The notes under the pieces: model-generated
What the model was told of the DNA's origin: nothing
The model's input: the letters and a program-made list of their open reading frames with translations, nothing else
Database searches by the model: none
Made by a program: the position numbers and the translations under genes
DNA from: Endomicrobium sp.
GTDB lineage: Bacteria; Elusimicrobiota; Endomicrobiia; Endomicrobiales; Endomicrobiaceae
Direction: 5' to 3'
NCBI GenBank assembly: GCA_031262135.1
Contig: JAISIG010000009.1
Location: forward strand, 1 to 21,546
Length of the DNA stretch: 21,546 nucleotides
Shown: positions 10,991-20,363 of the stretch, piece after piece
Position numbering within the stretch: position 1 is the first letter of the stretch
How the letters are laid out: every line of letters starts with the position of its first letter

Positions 10991-13288
10991 ATGGAAATTT
11001 CTGTTAATGAATATCAAACACCTATTAATGATGAATTGTTTAAGGATATTCCTGATGAAATAAAAGAACAATTTCTTGAAGATGTTAACACAATACCATA
11101 TATACAATGGATGATTTCTCCTAAAAGAACAAAAGCAAAAGATTTACCCAGAGATAAAAGAGGTAGAATAATAGTAGATATAGCACATCCTCACATATTA
11201 GAGGATATGGACTACTTTATTAAACCTCTTTTACATTTTAAAAAACATGGTTGCTATACTTTCCTAAGACCAAATAAAAATCCTAATAGTGATTACTATA
11301 AATGGGCACAACAAGAAGTAATAAAATGCCTTGATGGTTGTGTAAGAGAATCTGATGGAGAATGGATTCCGGGAAATTTATATTATTATCTGAATTACAC
11401 CATAATGGATGTAGTTAAAAAAACAGGTAATAAAAAAGGAGAAAGAGTAAGAGATTTCCCTGTAATGTGGGAAGGAATTTATCTTAGAGCACATTATAAG
11501 TATCAAGCAGAACATGGTGGATTATATAATAATTTTGAAGGCGGACAACATGGTGCAGAATTAGCATCAAGAGGAAAAGGAAAATCATATTCTGCAGGTG
11601 CTGATATGGCTCATAATTTCTTATTTGGAAATAGTCTTAATGAATTAAAAGGAGTAAAATCTTTAATACTTTCTAATATTAAAGAATATATATCTTTATC
11701 AAAAGATGGAACTTTAAATAAATTTGTCGGAAATATAGATTTTTCAATAAAAAACATGTCTTTTACTCCTAATTTAGTAATAAGAGAAAAAGATACTCTT
11801 ACTTTTACATCCGGTTATAATGATATAACAACAGGTATTTTAAAAGGAAGTGGTAATATTGTTATGGGAGTTAGTACTTCAGATGATATTGCAAAAGTCA
11901 GAGGAAAAAGAGCTTCATTAATATTAATTGAAGAATTTGGTTCTTATCCTAATTTAGAATCATTATTTAATATTCTTCTTCCTTCTGTTTCTGAAGGTGA
12001 ATTTACATACGGATTAATTTATATGCAAGGAACAGCAGGAGACAAAGATTCAGATTTCTCCGGTGCTGAAAAAATGATATTCTCTCCAAAAGGATATAAT
12101 TTATATGCTATTCCTAATGTATATAGTAAAGTTAATTCAGGAAAAGATAATTTTGTATATTTCTTCCCGGAATATATTAATAGATTAGGATATTATGATA
12201 AAAATGGAGTATCTGATGTAGTAGGTGCTTTAATGTCTATATTAAAAGATAGATATAAAGTTAAAAATAATACATTAACTCAAGATACTATATTAAGGAC
12301 CATAGCAGAAAAACCTATTGTGCCTGAAGAAGCAATTACAAAAGTACTTGATAATATATTCCCTACTAAATCTTTGTCTGAAAGATTAACACAAATAGAT
12401 TCTAATGATCATTTCTTTGATGATGTATTAGTAGGAAATTTAGAACTACAAGCAAATGGAGAAGTTAAATTTGTTCCTGATTTTAATGTTTCTGCAATAA
12501 GAGATTTCCCTCATAAAACAAATAAAATTGAAGGAGCTATTGAAATATATAATCTTCCTCAAAAAGATGTTAATGGAAAAATTATTCCTAATAGATATAT
12601 AGCAGGGTGTGACCCTTATGATGATGATGCCTCAACAACAACATCATTAATATCATGTTTTATATTGGATTTATTTACAGATCAAATTGTAGCAGAATAT
12701 ACAGGAAGACCAATGTTTGCTGATGATGCTTATGAACAAGTAAGAAAATTATGCTTGTTTTATAATGCAAGACTTAATTATGAAAATAATAAAAAAGGTA
12801 TGTATCCATATTTTAAAAAGATGAACTCATCACATTATCTTATAGATACTCCTGAATATCTGTTAGGTAAAAATTATATTAAAGGTGGTTCTTATGGAAA
12901 TAAATCCGTAGGAACTCCTGCAGTTGCTGCAATAAATAACCATGCAAGAACTCTAATAAGAGATTGGTTTATATTACCAAAAGAATTTGTGGAAATTAAT
13001 TCAGAACAAATAGAAGAAAGGACCACAAAATTAAATTTATTTCATATAAAAAGTAGAGCTTTATTAAAAGAAGCAATATCATGGAATATACATGGAAACT
13101 TTGATAGAGTATCTGCATTAGGTATGTTGATGATATATAGACAAGAATTAATGGCAAAATTTGCAGGAAATATACAGCAAAATTTACAATCATCAACAAA
13201 AAAGAAAGTAGATGATTGTTTTTCAAGATCTTATGCTAAGATTCAAAATAAAAGAAACAGAAATAGACTACAACCTTCAGTTTTTTAA
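10991..13288 (+). CDS. terL: Terminase large subunit (TerL)
   Basis: This is the DNA-packaging motor and nuclease that pumps and cuts phage DNA at the portal. ATPase part: Walker A-type SRGKGKS (193-199) in a GGQHGAELASRGKGKS context, Walker B LILIEE (310-315) followed by FGSYPNLE, and a coupling-type motif MQGTAG (345-350). Nuclease part: RNase H-like AGCDPYDDD (538-546) for the first Asp, NYEN (596-599) with a Glu, and NFDRVSALGM (703-712) with a third acidic residue. At 765 aa with a long N-terminal region it fits the large TerL proteins of crAss-like and related Bacteroides phages. There are no internal stops. Confidence 0.93.
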   Translation: MEISVNEYQTPINDELFKDIPDEIKEQFLEDVNTIPYIQWMISPKRTKAKDLPRDKRGRIIVDIAHPHILEDMDYFIKPLLHFKKHGCYTFLRPNKNPNSDYYKWAQQEVIKCLDGCVRESDGEWIPGNLYYYLNYTIMDVVKKTGNKKGERVRDFPVMWEGIYLRAHYKYQAEHGGLYNNFEGGQHGAELASRGKGKSYSAGADMAHNFLFGNSLNELKGVKSLILSNIKEYISLSKDGTLNKFVGNIDFSIKNMSFTPNLVIREKDTLTFTSGYNDITTGILKGSGNIVMGVSTSDDIAKVRGKRASLILIEEFGSYPNLESLFNILLPSVSEGEFTYGLIYMQGTAGDKDSDFSGAEKMIFSPKGYNLYAIPNVYSKVNSGKDNFVYFFPEYINRLGYYDKNGVSDVVGALMSILKDRYKVKNNTLTQDTILRTIAEKPIVPEEAITKVLDNIFPTKSLSERLTQIDSNDHFFDDVLVGNLELQANGEVKFVPDFNVSAIRDFPHKTNKIEGAIEIYNLPQKDVNGKIIPNRYIAGCDPYDDDASTTTSLISCFILDLFTDQIVAEYTGRPMFADDAYEQVRKLCLFYNARLNYENNKKGMYPYFKKMNSSHYLIDTPEYLLGKNYIKGGSYGNKSVGTPAVAAINNHARTLIRDWFILPKEFVEINSEQIEERTTKLNLFHIKSRALLKEAISWNIHGNFDRVSALGMLMIYRQELMAKFAGNIQQNLQSSTKKKVDDCFSRSYAKIQNKRNRNRLQPSVF

Positions 13289-13388
13289 TTTCCAAATACA
13301 AAATTTTATTTTACGATAACACATAATTGGTTTATTTATTTTAAATAAATTCACATAGTTTTATTTTTGTAAAAATTATAATATATAT

Positions 13389-15779
13389 ATGTCAGAAGTA
13401 TCATCATTTCCTATACAAATGCTTTCCTTTTCTAAAAAAGGAAAAGAATGGCGTAAATCAAATTTAGATTGGGCTACAGGAAAATTATATGGATATTATG
13501 AACCAATAAGAAAATCAATATTACATAAAAAGATTAATTATGATCTTCTTAATGGTGATATTCACATGGATGATATTGTACAAACATTTAATCCTCTTGA
13601 TGATGATATAGGTTCTATTCCAGATCAAATACAACATTATCCTATATTAAATAGTAAATTAAATGTTTTAATAGGAGAAGAATCAAAAAGAGTTTTTGAT
13701 TATAAGGTAATTATAACTAATCCAAATGCAATAACTGAAATAGAAACAAAAAAGAAACAAGAACTATTGCAAGAACTTCAAGAATTAATAGAAAGTAGTT
13801 CTGAATCAGAAGACGAATTTAAAGATAAATTGCAAAAGTTATCTGACTATTATAATTATGAATGGAGAGATTTTAGAGAAATTGCAGCTAATGAATTAAT
13901 AAATCATTATTGGAAAGAAAATAATTGGACATTAATGTTCAATGAAGGATTTAAAGATGCTTTAGCTGTTGCAGAAGAAATATATCAATGTGATATTATT
14001 GGCGGAGAACCAATAGTAAAAAGATTAAATCCTTTAAAAATAAGAATATTTAGATCTGGATATTCTAATAAAGTAGAAGATGCAGATATAGTAATACTTG
14101 AAGATTATTGGTCTCCAAGTGCTATAATTGATGCTTTTCATGAGTCTTTAACAAATGAAGATATAAAATATATTGATAATATTAAGTTTGCATCTGGAGA
14201 ATCAGGAGTTGATAAAGCAGGAAATATAGACCCAAGATATGCTCTTGTTAATAATTGGTATCTCACAGATAATGACAAATATTATACAAAAGATGGTGGT
14301 GAAGTATATTTTAATAAAGATAATATATTTTATGGTGGATACAATCTTCCGTATGATAATTTCGGAAATATCAGAGTTATTCAAATGTATTGGAAGAGCA
14401 AAAGAAAAGTTAAAAAAGTTAAAGGTTATGATCCAATAACAGGAGAAGAAAAATATGATTTTTATCCTGAAAATTATCAAATAGATCCTTCATTAGGAGA
14501 AGAAGAAACTATTCTTTGGATTAATGAAGCATGGGAAGGAACTAAAATTGGAGACAGAGTATATGTTAATATTAGACCAAAGTTGGTTCAATATAATAAA
14601 ATAAATAATCCTTCATTATGCCATTTCGGTATAATAGGATCAATATATAACTTAAATCAAAATAAACCATACTCATTAGTAGATATGGCAAAACAATATT
14701 CATATTTATATGATGTTATTCATGATAGATTGAATAGACTTATTGCTAATAATATGGGCAAAGTTGTTGTAATGGATTTTTCACAAAAACCAAGAGATTG
14801 GGAAACTGACCAATGGATTACAATAATGAAGCAAAAACAAATAATGGTTATTGATTCGTTTAATGAAGGAACTTATGGTAGTGCTACAGGTAAAATTGCA
14901 GGCGGATTAAATAATAATTCAAGTAGAGTTATTGATTTAGAACTTGGAAATAGTATTGCCAATTATATACAATTGTTAGGATTTATTAAAGAAAATATTT
15001 CTGAAATATTAGGTATCTCAAGACAAAGAGAAGGTCAAATTTCTTCAAGAGAAACTGTTGGTGGTGTTGAAAGAAGTAATCTTCAATCTTCACATATAAC
15101 AGAATGGCTATTTCTTACTCATGAAGATCTGAAAAAAAGAGTTTGTGAATGTTTTATTGAGACCGCAAAAATAGCTTTAAGAGGACAAAACAAAAAGTTT
15201 CAATACATAATGTCTGATAGTTCTGTTAAAGTTATGAATATTGACGGAAATATTTTTGCTGAAAATGATTATGGACTTGTAGTAGATAATAATGCTAATA
15301 CACAACTTTTGAGTCAAAAATTAGATATGCTCGCTCAAGCAGCTTTACAAAATTCTACTTTAAGTTTCTCTGCAATTATGAAATTGTATTCATCAATTTC
15401 TTTATCTGAAAAACAAAGAATAATTGAAAGAGAAGAACAAAAAAGATTAGAACAAACTCAACAACAACAGGAAGAACAAATGCAAATGCAGGAACAACAA
15501 ATGCAAATGCAAGAAAATATTGCTCAAAGAGAAATGCAATTTAAAGTTGATGAAATGCAACTTCAAGATGAACTCAATAGAAGAGATAATGAAACAAAAC
15601 TTCTAATAGCTCAAATAAATCAAAACACATCATCTAATGATTATGTGGATAATGAAAGAAATTATAATCTTAATCAACAAAAATTAGATGAAACTAAAAG
15701 ACAATTTAACGAAAATTACAAACTTGAAAAAGAAAAAGTAAATATATTAAAAAATAGAAATAAAAATACTAATCAATAA
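13389..15779 (+). CDS. Portal protein
   Basis: The call rests on position directly after TerL, length (796 aa), and portal-like features: an N-terminal region with WATGKLYGYYEPIRKS and many loops, a mixed core with long helices (YSYLYDVIHDRLNRLIANNM), 'ISEILGISRQREGQISSRET' and 'RSNLQSSHITEWLF', which resemble the clip/stem helices of crAss-like portals. The C-terminal ~120 residues (676-796) are Gln/Met/Glu-rich coiled coil (Q-M-Q-M repeats), expected to form the crown or barrel inside the head. A 100-nt gap with a weak A/T hairpin separates it from TerL. Its TAA overlaps the next ATG by one base (TAATG). Confidence 0.85.
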   Translation: MSEVSSFPIQMLSFSKKGKEWRKSNLDWATGKLYGYYEPIRKSILHKKINYDLLNGDIHMDDIVQTFNPLDDDIGSIPDQIQHYPILNSKLNVLIGEESKRVFDYKVIITNPNAITEIETKKKQELLQELQELIESSSESEDEFKDKLQKLSDYYNYEWRDFREIAANELINHYWKENNWTLMFNEGFKDALAVAEEIYQCDIIGGEPIVKRLNPLKIRIFRSGYSNKVEDADIVILEDYWSPSAIIDAFHESLTNEDIKYIDNIKFASGESGVDKAGNIDPRYALVNNWYLTDNDKYYTKDGGEVYFNKDNIFYGGYNLPYDNFGNIRVIQMYWKSKRKVKKVKGYDPITGEEKYDFYPENYQIDPSLGEEETILWINEAWEGTKIGDRVYVNIRPKLVQYNKINNPSLCHFGIIGSIYNLNQNKPYSLVDMAKQYSYLYDVIHDRLNRLIANNMGKVVVMDFSQKPRDWETDQWITIMKQKQIMVIDSFNEGTYGSATGKIAGGLNNNSSRVIDLELGNSIANYIQLLGFIKENISEILGISRQREGQISSRETVGGVERSNLQSSHITEWLFLTHEDLKKRVCECFIETAKIALRGQNKKFQYIMSDSSVKVMNIDGNIFAENDYGLVVDNNANTQLLSQKLDMLAQAALQNSTLSFSAIMKLYSSISLSEKQRIIEREEQKRLEQTQQQQEEQMQMQEQQMQMQENIAQREMQFKVDEMQLQDELNRRDNETKLLIAQINQNTSSNDYVDNERNYNLNQQKLDETKRQFNENYKLEKEKVNILKNRNKNTNQ

Positions 15780-16573
15780 TGATAGAATTAAAACCTATTT
15801 TATATAGTGCTCATGAACCAGATAACAAACATTGTGTTTGGATTAAACCAATAGAAGATAATCCATCACAATTAATGTTACTTATTTATGGTGTTGAAGG
15901 ATGGACACCATTAAATTCTGATATTGACTCAAAATTATCATTTCAAGATATACAAGTACTTGCAAATGGTATAATTTCTCAAATGGAAAGAACTGATTTT
16001 GCTGTAGGTACAACAAAAAAAATATTTCCCATAACTACAACAAAAGCTATATTTGATGAAAATGGTACAAACTTAGATATACTATTAAATAGAAGTGGAA
16101 TTGTTAATGCATCTATAAAATATTTTAATGATGGAAAAATTCATGCATTAAATTTAGCTGAAGCAATTCTTCTAATTCCTAATGAAGAAAAAACTGTTGG
16201 ATTTAATTTTATATTTTGGGATAATCAAAAATGGAATTGGTATATTTATACAGATAATGATGTAAATAATTTTAATGATACTTCATTATGGGAAAATATA
16301 ATCAATTCTTTGTCAAAATACCAATATTTAACAGTTGATTTAATTGGAGAAAAAGATGGAGAAAATACAGAATTTACATTACCATATACTTTAGCAAAAG
16401 ATATTAATGGTAATTTCTATACAGAATATATGCAATTTTTATTCAATGGACAAGAATTAGAATTGGATAATAATTTAATTCAAATACGGGACGACCAAAC
16501 AATAATATTGTCTGATTGGGTTATTCCTGCAAGTAAAGTATTTACTATGAAACTTAAAGCTCATTTTATTTAA
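15779..16573 (+). CDS. Tail appendage / fibre-associated protein, 264 aa
   Basis: The N-terminal ~55 residues (PILYSAHEPDNKHCVWIKPI, then LMLLIYGVEGWTPLNSDID) match a short module common in tail-fibre proteins of Bacteroides phages. The C-terminal ~65 residues (LIGEKDGENTEFTLPY, QFLFNGQELE, ASKVFTMKLKAHFI) form a beta-sandwich unit of the type '...FxFNGQxL...' that also ends the 642-aa fibre downstream. The middle holds 'WDNQKWNWYIYTDNDV'. It is probably a connector or receptor-binding accessory protein of the virion. Start coupling to the portal stop (1-nt overlap) supports expression with the structural genes. Confidence 0.65.
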   Translation: MIELKPILYSAHEPDNKHCVWIKPIEDNPSQLMLLIYGVEGWTPLNSDIDSKLSFQDIQVLANGIISQMERTDFAVGTTKKIFPITTTKAIFDENGTNLDILLNRSGIVNASIKYFNDGKIHALNLAEAILLIPNEEKTVGFNFIFWDNQKWNWYIYTDNDVNNFNDTSLWENIINSLSKYQYLTVDLIGEKDGENTEFTLPYTLAKDINGNFYTEYMQFLFNGQELELDNNLIQIRDDQTIILSDWVIPASKVFTMKLKAHFI

Positions 16574-16575
16574 TC

Positions 16576-17961
16576 ATGAAAACACAATTCAATAATAATC
16601 AAATAAATAATTGGTATGGAGTAGCATATTTTCAAGGTGTAGTAGCTAATACAATGAAATATGACGCTACAATTGATGGATATACAGAATATAGAGATGG
16701 AGATATTATTTCATTAAAGTTTGCTGACCAATCAGCAAAAAATGCTTTTACTTTAAATATTAATGGATTAGGAGAAAAATTGTTTTATGTTCAAAATACT
16801 GATGAAGCTACAAACATATCTAATGCAAATTATGATAGATTTAATACTATATATATATACACATTTGTATTTTCTTATGATGTTCCAGAAAAAACAATTG
16901 ATGGAATAACTTATAGTAATGGATGGGTACTATTATTAGCTGAATATAAAAATACTATTAATACTGTAAAATTACAAGGATATAGACCTATTGCAGGAAA
17001 AGCAATAAATGGAGCAAAACTTTGTATGACAGGATTAGATAATACTTCAGGACTAAATAATGGAAATAGAAGATTATATCCTTTTACTTTGGAATCATCA
17101 AATTCTACAACTAAAACAGTATCTACTGATGTTTGGTTTGATATTGATGATGTGAGAATAATTTGGGTTAATTCATCTGTTACAAGTGGTTCTTATGTTA
17201 ATTCTGGATATTGTTATGATGTTAAAGAAATAACAAATATGAATTATCAATTAAATTCTACACCAACTGCTTATGCTGATTATTACCTTGTTGGAAGTCT
17301 TATACGAGATAGTAATGGAATTTTTAGATTTAAATTAAGTTCTGCCTCAAAAACAAGTTGGTATTGCACCAATGCTCAAATAGGATCTCATGCAGATGAA
17401 ACATGTTATATATATTTGGGTAGTTGTTCAAATTCTTCAAGTTCATTTAGTTTATCAACTTACCATCCTATAAGCATTAAAAAAAATGGAGTTGTTATTC
17501 CTTACTATTCAAGTGGAGTAAATCAAAATAATTTTGCCGAAACTCATAATAGTTTAGTTGGTAATTTAAATGTTCCATTAAATGAAGGTAATACAAGAAT
17601 GAATTTTGATCCAACACAATCTAATTTATTTGAAAATACAGAGTTTCAATATTATTGTAATAATTTTAAAAGAGTATATGTATATATTACAAATAGAGCA
17701 TCGGTAAATTTAGATTCTTTTGATGGATTTTTTAATGAAAATATTGATGTTGATGTTTTTTTTATAAATAAAACAAATGCTACGATTACACCTTTTATTG
17801 TATGGGATCGTCCAAATACTTCATATCATTTTTCAACTGCTGGTGCACATGATTTTACTGATAATTCTATGGTTCATTTAAATATAAAAACAGCAAGAGC
17901 AGAATATGATATTCCTACTATATTTACAATTAATAATTTCTATCATGAATATGGAATATAA
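16576..17961 (+). CDS. Tail fibre/appendage protein, 461 aa
   Basis: Residues ~12-130 follow the known fibre module 'Y ... K ... GDxIxLKFxxxNxAxxxTLNINGxGxKxFY ... TFVF ... GWVLL' (DGDIISLKFADQSAKNAFTL, then NINGLGEKLFY). The rest is beta-rich and Ser/Thr/Asn-rich with aromatic repeats, typical of virion appendages, including WYCTNAQIG and 'NVPLNEGNTRMNFDPTQSN'. There are no membrane segments. It lies 2 nt after the 264-aa gene, as part of a three-gene appendage block. A receptor-recognition role is inferred from module and position. Confidence 0.7.
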   Translation: MKTQFNNNQINNWYGVAYFQGVVANTMKYDATIDGYTEYRDGDIISLKFADQSAKNAFTLNINGLGEKLFYVQNTDEATNISNANYDRFNTIYIYTFVFSYDVPEKTIDGITYSNGWVLLLAEYKNTINTVKLQGYRPIAGKAINGAKLCMTGLDNTSGLNNGNRRLYPFTLESSNSTTKTVSTDVWFDIDDVRIIWVNSSVTSGSYVNSGYCYDVKEITNMNYQLNSTPTAYADYYLVGSLIRDSNGIFRFKLSSASKTSWYCTNAQIGSHADETCYIYLGSCSNSSSSFSLSTYHPISIKKNGVVIPYYSSGVNQNNFAETHNSLVGNLNVPLNEGNTRMNFDPTQSNLFENTEFQYYCNNFKRVYVYITNRASVNLDSFDGFFNENIDVDVFFINKTNATITPFIVWDRPNTSYHFSTAGAHDFTDNSMVHLNIKTARAEYDIPTIFTINNFYHEYGI

Positions 17962-17990
17962 ATTAAATATAAATTAAATATAAATTAAAT
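17958..17990 (+). repeat. Three perfect 11-bp repeats before the tail-fibre start
   Basis: ATAAATTAAAT occurs three times without gaps, beginning at the stop codon of the 461-aa gene and ending immediately before the ATG at 17991. An AT-rich, unstructured leader is what Bacteroidota ribosomes favour, so copy number might tune translation of the fibre gene. Confidence 0.9.
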
Positions 17991-19919
17991 ATGAACACAA
18001 AATTACAAGAAAGTCAGATTGCTTTTTTTACCGGCATGACAGCAGGATTAAGCATATCTGACTTAAATAAATTATATGGATCTACTTTTACAAAAAGTGA
18101 TTTAGATATGCTACATTCTTATGTAGCAACAGGTGTTACTGCAACTGAATTTGATTATTTGGATGGAGTAACAAGTAATATTCAAACACAGATTGATGCA
18201 TTACCAACAGTATCTGAAATGAATACTGCAATAAGTACTGCATTAAGTAGTTATGTTGCAAAAACATCAATACTGACTTCTTCAACTTCAACAGTTGGTG
18301 ATACTACAATATTTAGTTCTTCTGCAACAAATTCTTTAATAACAAGTAAAATATCTACCGCATTAAGTACTTTATTGCCTTCTGGAGCTAATTATTTAAT
18401 AGAAACAACCGGAACAGCAGGAACAGCAACAAAAAGAGCAATTGTTACTACAATCACATCTTCATCTTCAGATTCTGCAAAGATACCAACAGTTGGTGCA
18501 GTTTTAGGAGCAATAGATTCTGCATTATCTGGACAAGGTGATTATGAAGGCACTTTTGATTATTATGGAACTTATGCACAAGTTATAGCTTTAAATACAA
18601 CTACTGCAACAGGTTTAGCTGTTGGTAATACTGCATTAGTTTTAGGTACAGGAACTCCTTCTACACAAGTTGCAGGACATGTATATAAAGGAACTTGTAC
18701 TGCAGCAACAACAACAAGTTCTACTTGGACTTGGGTAGAAGTTGATGGTGGTGCTGAAAATGGAGATTATGCAAATATTCGTAATATATTAGCAAATTCT
18801 CTTGGAAGTGGATTATATGCTTCTGGAATGATTTATTACAAATTAGAATCTGGACAAGCAGTATCAACTGCAACATTTGATGTTATTGCAGGATTAGTAC
18901 TTGTACCTGACAACGTAACATTAGAAGTTGTTGGTGCTACTAAACAAATAAGAATAAAAGCAGGTGGAGTAAGTGCAGATCAATTAGCATCTAATGCTGT
19001 TACAACTGCAAAAATATTAAATAATAATGTTACTTTAGCAAAAATTGAACAAGTTGCTGCATATACATTATTAGCAAATAATACAAATGCTACTGCAAAT
19101 CTAACAGAACTATCTTTTGATACTTTTGCAGGAGCAATGAAATCTGTTTCAACAAATCCATTACAAGCAAAAATTGAAGCAGCAGCAGCAACAACTTGGT
19201 TGCTTTCAGGAACAACAACAGCAGGTTCTGTTAGTGTTGCTACTTATCAAGTAGTTTCTGCATCAACAACATCTGCAAATAAGATTTATGATGCTGTAAC
19301 TGTTAATAGTTTAATATCATCTTTCTTAAAATATGCTGCAACAACAACAACAGCTAATAAATTAGTTGTTTCAACAACAACAGCAGGTTCTGTAAATTAC
19401 TATGCTCCTTCTGGAACTACAGGTGGATATTTAAAAATATCTTCTACAGGTGTTGTTTCAAATGTAACATCATTACCGGTTAGTGATTTAGATACTACTG
19501 TAATGACTGCACTTTCAGGAAATTCAGCTGAAACTAATAAATATGTTTCTTCTGCATCATTTAGTGGTGGAACATTAACATTATCTAAAACAACATTGCC
19601 CGTTTCTTCAGTTACTGTTAGTGGTACAGGTAATGCTGTAACTAATGCTTCATTTAGTAATGGTGCTTTAACATTAACAAAAGGTAATATTACCGGATTT
19701 GCTAAATATGTAACAAAAATAACAACAGCAGCAACAAGTATTGCTAATGCAGCATTTAGTGCAGGTGTGTTTATGGTATTTTTCAATGGTCAGTTGTTAA
19801 CAGAAACAACTACATCATTAACAGGACAAGATTATACTTATACAACCTCAACAGGAACAATAACATTTTCCGATACATTACCGGTTGGAAGTATTGTAAC
19901 AGTAATATATAATGTATAA
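17991..19919 (+). CDS. Tail fibre protein, 642 aa, Thr/Ser/Ala-rich
   Basis: The N-terminal region contains GVTATEFDYLDGVTSNIQTQ (48-67), the common tail-fibre motif 'TxxElxyLdGvTsnIQtQi'. A middle unit (~190-255; YEGTFDYYGTYAQVI ... VYKGTCTAATTT) and 'SADQLASNAVTTAKILNNNV' (~329-348) are also standard fibre modules. Repeated beta segments follow (ASFSGGTLTLSK; ASFSNGALTLTK; TTTAGSV twice), and the end 'FMVFFNGQLL ... SIVTVIYNV' is a beta-sandwich tip unit. It is expected to form a trimeric fibre that recognises the host surface. Base composition is less AT-rich and more CA/GT-rich than that of neighbouring genes, as usual for repetitive fibres. Confidence 0.85.
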   Translation: MNTKLQESQIAFFTGMTAGLSISDLNKLYGSTFTKSDLDMLHSYVATGVTATEFDYLDGVTSNIQTQIDALPTVSEMNTAISTALSSYVAKTSILTSSTSTVGDTTIFSSSATNSLITSKISTALSTLLPSGANYLIETTGTAGTATKRAIVTTITSSSSDSAKIPTVGAVLGAIDSALSGQGDYEGTFDYYGTYAQVIALNTTTATGLAVGNTALVLGTGTPSTQVAGHVYKGTCTAATTTSSTWTWVEVDGGAENGDYANIRNILANSLGSGLYASGMIYYKLESGQAVSTATFDVIAGLVLVPDNVTLEVVGATKQIRIKAGGVSADQLASNAVTTAKILNNNVTLAKIEQVAAYTLLANNTNATANLTELSFDTFAGAMKSVSTNPLQAKIEAAAATTWLLSGTTTAGSVSVATYQVVSASTTSANKIYDAVTVNSLISSFLKYAATTTTANKLVVSTTTAGSVNYYAPSGTTGGYLKISSTGVVSNVTSLPVSDLDTTVMTALSGNSAETNKYVSSASFSGGTLTLSKTTLPVSSVTVSGTGNAVTNASFSNGALTLTKGNITGFAKYVTKITTAATSIANAAFSAGVFMVFFNGQLLTETTTSLTGQDYTYTTSTGTITFSDTLPVGSIVTVIYNV

Positions 19920-19924
19920 TAATT

Positions 19925-20356
19925 ATGACAGATAATCAATTAAAAGTTTATAAATTGATTCAATATTTAACAAAGTCTCCTACTGTTGAAGTGGGAGACT
20001 ATAATATTGATGGTATTGAACAATTAATAAAAGAAATTGCTTCTCCTGATGATAATGAAACTATAACTCGTCATTATATAATGAATTTAGGTCCTGCAAC
20101 AGAATATCATTCAAAACCATTGAATATTCCTGCGGGATATACATTTGAATCGTTTTCTTGGAGATGTACTAATAATATTGAAACATTACCATTACCAATA
20201 GTAGCATTAAATCCAGAAGAACAAACATCTGTTTGGTATACTGATGAAGATAAAGTATTTCATGTAATGTGTGGAACTGATAGAACAGATTATTCTATAT
20301 TAGGAACTGTTGTTTATAAAAAAGGTAATATTATTTACGAAAATATAAATTCTTAA
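19925..20356 (+). CDS. Hypothetical virion-type protein, 143 aa
   Basis: I recognise no family. A helical start (MTDNQLKVYKLIQYL, ~1-15) leads into an acidic middle and a beta-rich C-terminal half (PLNIPAGYTFESFSWRC, VWYTDEDKVFHVMCG, YSILGTVVYKKG). There is no membrane segment. It lies 5 nt after the fibre gene and 7 nt before the lysozyme gene, so a fibre chaperone, tip protein or small structural protein is plausible from position. Expression is coupled with the late genes. Confidence 0.7.
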   Translation: MTDNQLKVYKLIQYLTKSPTVEVGDYNIDGIEQLIKEIASPDDNETITRHYIMNLGPATEYHSKPLNIPAGYTFESFSWRCTNNIETLPLPIVALNPEEQTSVWYTDEDKVFHVMCGTDRTDYSILGTVVYKKGNIIYENINS

Positions 20357-20363
20357 TTTATTT

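Noticed and set aside
19400..19786. Minus-strand 128-codon frame inside the tail-fibre gene
   Set aside because: It is antisense to a repetitive Thr/Ala-rich coding region and has no domain, leader or context support.
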